NCBI GenBank assembly: GCA_047517345.1 | Contig: JAKZTB010000268.1 | Span: 1-7,478 of the forward strand | Source of the DNA: GCA-2717185 sp047517345 | GTDB taxonomy: Bacteria > Pseudomonadota > Alphaproteobacteria > UBA8366 > GCA-2717185 | Length of the DNA: 7,478 bases | Reading direction: 5' to 3' | In this document: piece by piece, positions 6,287-7,478 of the stretch | How positions within the stretch are numbered: position 1 is the stretch's first letter | Layout of the letters: each line of letters starts with the position of its first letter | Translations under genes and position numbers: made by a program | The notes under the pieces: model-generated | The model's database searches: none | What the model saw: only the letters and a program-made list of their open reading frames with translations | Told to the model about the DNA's origin: nothing

Positions 6287-6345
6287 GGTATCCTTTTATG
6301 CAACCGCGGCCAGGGTCCCGGTCATGAAAACCAGCGCACAGACCT

Positions 6346-6351
6346 TATAAT
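6346..6351 (+). promoter_or_regulatory. TATAAT -10 box for the ABC permease
   Basis: A perfect TATAAT lies 22 bp before the permease start codon, placing transcription start near 6358 and leaving a short leader. No good -35 hexamer is found at a 16-18 bp spacer (the region reads TCATGAA), which would fit an activator-dependent promoter. The hexamer is in a GC-rich background, which lowers the chance of coincidence but does not remove it. Confidence 0.45.
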
Positions 6352-6364
6352 TCTGGTGATATTC

Positions 6365-6369
6365 GGAGG
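6365..6369 (+). promoter_or_regulatory. Ribosome binding site GGAGG deciding the permease start
   Basis: GGAGG followed by CGTT precedes the ATG at 6374. The frame is open 30 codons further upstream to 6284, but that part lacks a ribosome binding site and overlaps the promoter. The conserved start of DppB-type permeases begins at 6374. Confidence 0.75.
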
Positions 6370-6373
6370 CGTT

Positions 6374-7345
6374 ATGATCAGTTATACAATCAAGCGCATT
6401 CTCCTGATAGTCCCAACCTTGTTGGGTGCCGCGACCCTGGTTTTTTTCCTGCTGCGGGTGATTCCCGGCGATGTGCGCGAGTTGCGCATAGGCGGCGAGG
6501 GTGGGTATGTCGATGATGACGCGGTCCGGCTGTGCCAGGAGGAAGTGGGGCTCGATCAGTCCAGACTGGTTCAATTCGGTGACTTCATTGGCGATTTCAT
6601 GGTGTTCGACCTGGGCCGCTCGATGTGGACCGGCCGGACGGTTACCCATGAACTCGGCTTGAGGTTCAAATTGACGGTTCAGGTGGCGCTCATGGCCATC
6701 GTGATTTTGGTACTCATTGGCGTGCCGTTGGGGACGATCGCGGCGATCCGGCAGGATACATGGCTCGATTATGCGGTGCGAACCTTCAGTGTCGCGGGCA
6801 TCGCGATACCGTCTTTCTGGCTCGGCATCATGATTATTCTGGTGTTGCTGATTTCGACCCAGGCCTGGTTCGGCGACCCTTGGATGCCGCCGATCGAATA
6901 CGTATCGCCATTTGAAGATCCGATAAGCAACATAGCCCAGTTGATCTGGCCGGCGGTGGCGACCGGATACCGCTTTTCCGCCGGCGTGACCCGAATGACG
7001 CGCTCGGCGTTGCTTGAAGTCCTGCGCGAGGATTATGTCCGCACCGCGCGCTCGAAGGGGCTGATCGAAAAAATCGTCATAAACCGTCATGCGCTGAAGA
7101 ATTCGATGTTGCCGGTGGTCACCGTGATCGGCCTGGAATTCGCGGCCCTGATGAGCGGTCTGGTCGTGACCGAACAGGTGTTCAATTTGAACGGCATCGG
7201 CAAGCTGTTCGTGGAATCGGTGCAACTCCATGACCACACGATGACCCAGTCGCTGGTCATGCTCTTCGCGCTGGTTTTCATTTTGACGAATTTTGTCGTC
7301 GACATTCTTTACGCTTGGTTGGATCCGCGGATCCATTACAGCTAG
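6374..7345 (+). CDS. ABC transporter permease, DppB/OppB (peptide/nickel) family
   Basis: This 323-residue inner-membrane permease has the family's length and architecture. It opens with M-I-S-Y-T-I-K-R-I-L and helix 1 (about 8-28), ending R-V-I-P-G-D (28-33), a family signature. A periplasmic segment with G-L-D (59-61) and D-L-G-R-S (79-83) follows, then five further hydrophobic helices. The ATPase-coupling EAA loop is E-V-L-R-E-D-Y-V-R-T-A-R-S-K-G-L at 215-230. It is followed by H-A-L-K-N-S-M-L-P-V-V-T and V-V-T-E-Q-V-F-N-L-N-G-I-G-K-L, and the protein ends in W-L-D-P-R-I. Partners would be a DppC-type permease, one or two ATPases and a substrate-binding protein. None is visible, because the downstream DNA looks like the end of a mobile element. 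Peptide, opine, nickel or glutathione substrates are all possible. The gene is divergent from a SARP-like regulator, a plausible controller. Confidence 0.92.
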   Translation: MISYTIKRILLIVPTLLGAATLVFFLLRVIPGDVRELRIGGEGGYVDDDAVRLCQEEVGLDQSRLVQFGDFIGDFMVFDLGRSMWTGRTVTHELGLRFKLTVQVALMAIVILVLIGVPLGTIAAIRQDTWLDYAVRTFSVAGIAIPSFWLGIMIILVLLISTQAWFGDPWMPPIEYVSPFEDPISNIAQLIWPAVATGYRFSAGVTRMTRSALLEVLREDYVRTARSKGLIEKIVINRHALKNSMLPVVTVIGLEFAALMSGLVVTEQVFNLNGIGKLFVESVQLHDHTMTQSLVMLFALVFILTNFVVDILYAWLDPRIHYS

Positions 7346-7354
7346 CCCGGATTA

Positions 7355-7372
7355 TTCACGGCACGGCGTGAA
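7355..7372. repeat. Inverted repeat TTCACG/CGTGAA downstream of the permease
   Basis: Perfect 6-bp arms (7355-7360 and 7367-7372) are separated by GCACGG. It begins 10 bp after the permease stop codon. It could be part of the mobile-element end or a weak terminator hairpin, but no T-tract follows. Confidence 0.3.
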
Positions 7373-7378
7373 AGAGGT

Positions 7379-7463
7379 GGTGAGCGTGGATTAAACTGTT
7401 GAGATTCCGTATGATTCTGGTGTCTGGCCAAGACCATACGGCAACAGGGAAACCCGGCTCACC
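7379..7463 (+). ncRNA. Strongly structured leader upstream of the IS110-like start codon (possible guide-type RNA)
   Basis: Nested complements are visible. GGTGAGC (7379-7385) pairs with GCTCACC (7457-7463). Inside this, CTGTTG (7396-7401) pairs with CAACAG (7442-7447). After a one-sided 5-base bulge, CCGTATG (7407-7413) pairs with CATACGG (7435-7441). The stem continues imperfectly with TCT-GG against CC-A-AGA around a short loop. The outer stem ends directly before the ATG at 7464 and would bury the translation start. IS110-group elements are known to encode a structured bridge RNA in the non-coding end upstream of the recombinase gene. This leader is the right kind of object in the right place, but only about 118 bp separates it from the permease gene and the element boundary is unknown. 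A cis-acting DNA or translation-control hairpin is the alternative. Confidence 0.35.
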
Positions 7464-7478
7464 ATGGATGAGATTACC
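7464..7478 (+). CDS. Start of a probable IS110-family transposase (partial, five codons)
   Basis: ATG GAT GAG ATT ACC gives M-D-E-I-T, after which the window ends. Many alphaproteobacterial IS110-family DEDD recombinases begin M-[DKQ]-E-I-T and then G-x-D-x-[SA]-K. The only ribosome-binding candidate is AGGGA at 7446-7450, 13 bases upstream and within the structured leader. Five codons cannot prove a family; the call depends on the preceding sequence as well. Confidence 0.35.

Larger units (their letters stand above)
7346..7478 (+). mobile_element. Probable left end of an IS110-like element (runs off window end)
   Basis: Immediately after the permease stop the sequence changes to a structured non-coding stretch followed by an ATG. 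An inverted repeat TTCACG-6-CGTGAA lies at 7355-7372. The last five codons (M-D-E-I-T) match how many alphaproteobacterial IS110-family transposases begin. The exact left boundary is not visible, and I cannot see the transposase catalytic residues, so this rests on start-peptide recognition and context. Confidence 0.4.

Noticed and set aside
6148..6303. Upstream extension of the regulator N-terminus to 6303
   Set aside because: The added 52 residues do not resemble SARP proteins, which normally begin just before L-R-L-F-G, and they overlap the divergent regulatory region.
7321..7334. Perfect 14-bp palindrome GGATCCGCGGATCC
   Set aside because: It lies within the conserved C-terminal L-D-P-R-I-H codons of the permease and is explained by codon choice.
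6296..7336. Long minus-strand open frame (346 codons) opposite the ABC permease
   Set aside because: It is the antisense shadow of the permease gene, rich in H, Q, R and D with no domain pattern, and the + frame has a clear family match and ribosome binding site.
1..7478. CRISPR array, tRNA or rRNA genes
   Set aside because: No regularly spaced identical repeats, no cloverleaf with conserved T-loop sequence, and no rRNA-like stretches were seen on either strand.

Overview
The window looks like an accessory, insertion-scarred stretch of an alphaproteobacterial chromosome or large replicon (Rhizobiales/Rhodospirillales-like). This rests on codon use in a moderately high-GC background, protein styles recognised by eye, and the types of IS remnant present. 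No taxon can be fixed from the sequence alone.

Layout, left to right. (1) Positions 1-545 hold no intact gene. They contain the C-terminal tail of an IS5-family transposase (1-117, + strand), a compact TA-flanked palindrome that looks like an IS630/Tc1-type miniature element (151-216), and low-complexity relic sequence. (2) A minus-strand DHA2-type MFS drug-efflux permease (546-2171) has a 13-bp inverted repeat just upstream of its start that looks like a repressor operator. (3) An IS3-family scar lies at about 2211-2357 (+ strand): the last codons of OrfB plus a right terminal inverted repeat. (4) A minus-strand molybdopterin (bis-MGD)/[4Fe-4S] oxidoreductase of the DMSO-reductase superfamily follows (2405-4456, or to 4504 with an upstream GTG). 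It has no recognisable partner subunit and no export signal. (5) About 400 bp without a recognisable gene. (6) A minus-strand SARP/AfsR-like regulator (6147 down to 4970) is broken by a frameshift into a DNA-binding N-terminal piece and a BTAD-containing C-terminal piece. (7) A divergently transcribed DppB/OppB-type ABC transporter permease (6374-7345, + strand) has a clear TATAAT box and a GGAGG ribosome binding site. (8) At 7346-7478 there is what appears to be the left end of an IS110-like element: a strongly structured leader, then a start codon and five codons (M-D-E-I-T) before the window ends.

How the parts may work together (inference). The divergent regulator-permease pair suggests a SARP-controlled peptide/nickel-type uptake operon. 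The intergenic region between them carries an 11-bp-phased direct repeat of the kind SARP proteins bind. The regulator reading frame is broken, and the operon downstream of the permease appears to be interrupted by the IS110-like sequence, so the system may be decaying. The efflux pump and the molybdoenzyme share a strand but are separated by the IS3 scar, so there is no sign that they form one operon.

I see no CRISPR array, rRNA or tRNA. The most interesting structures are the IS110-like structured leader, the phased repeat and the split regulator. All three need comparison with homologues, which I could not run.
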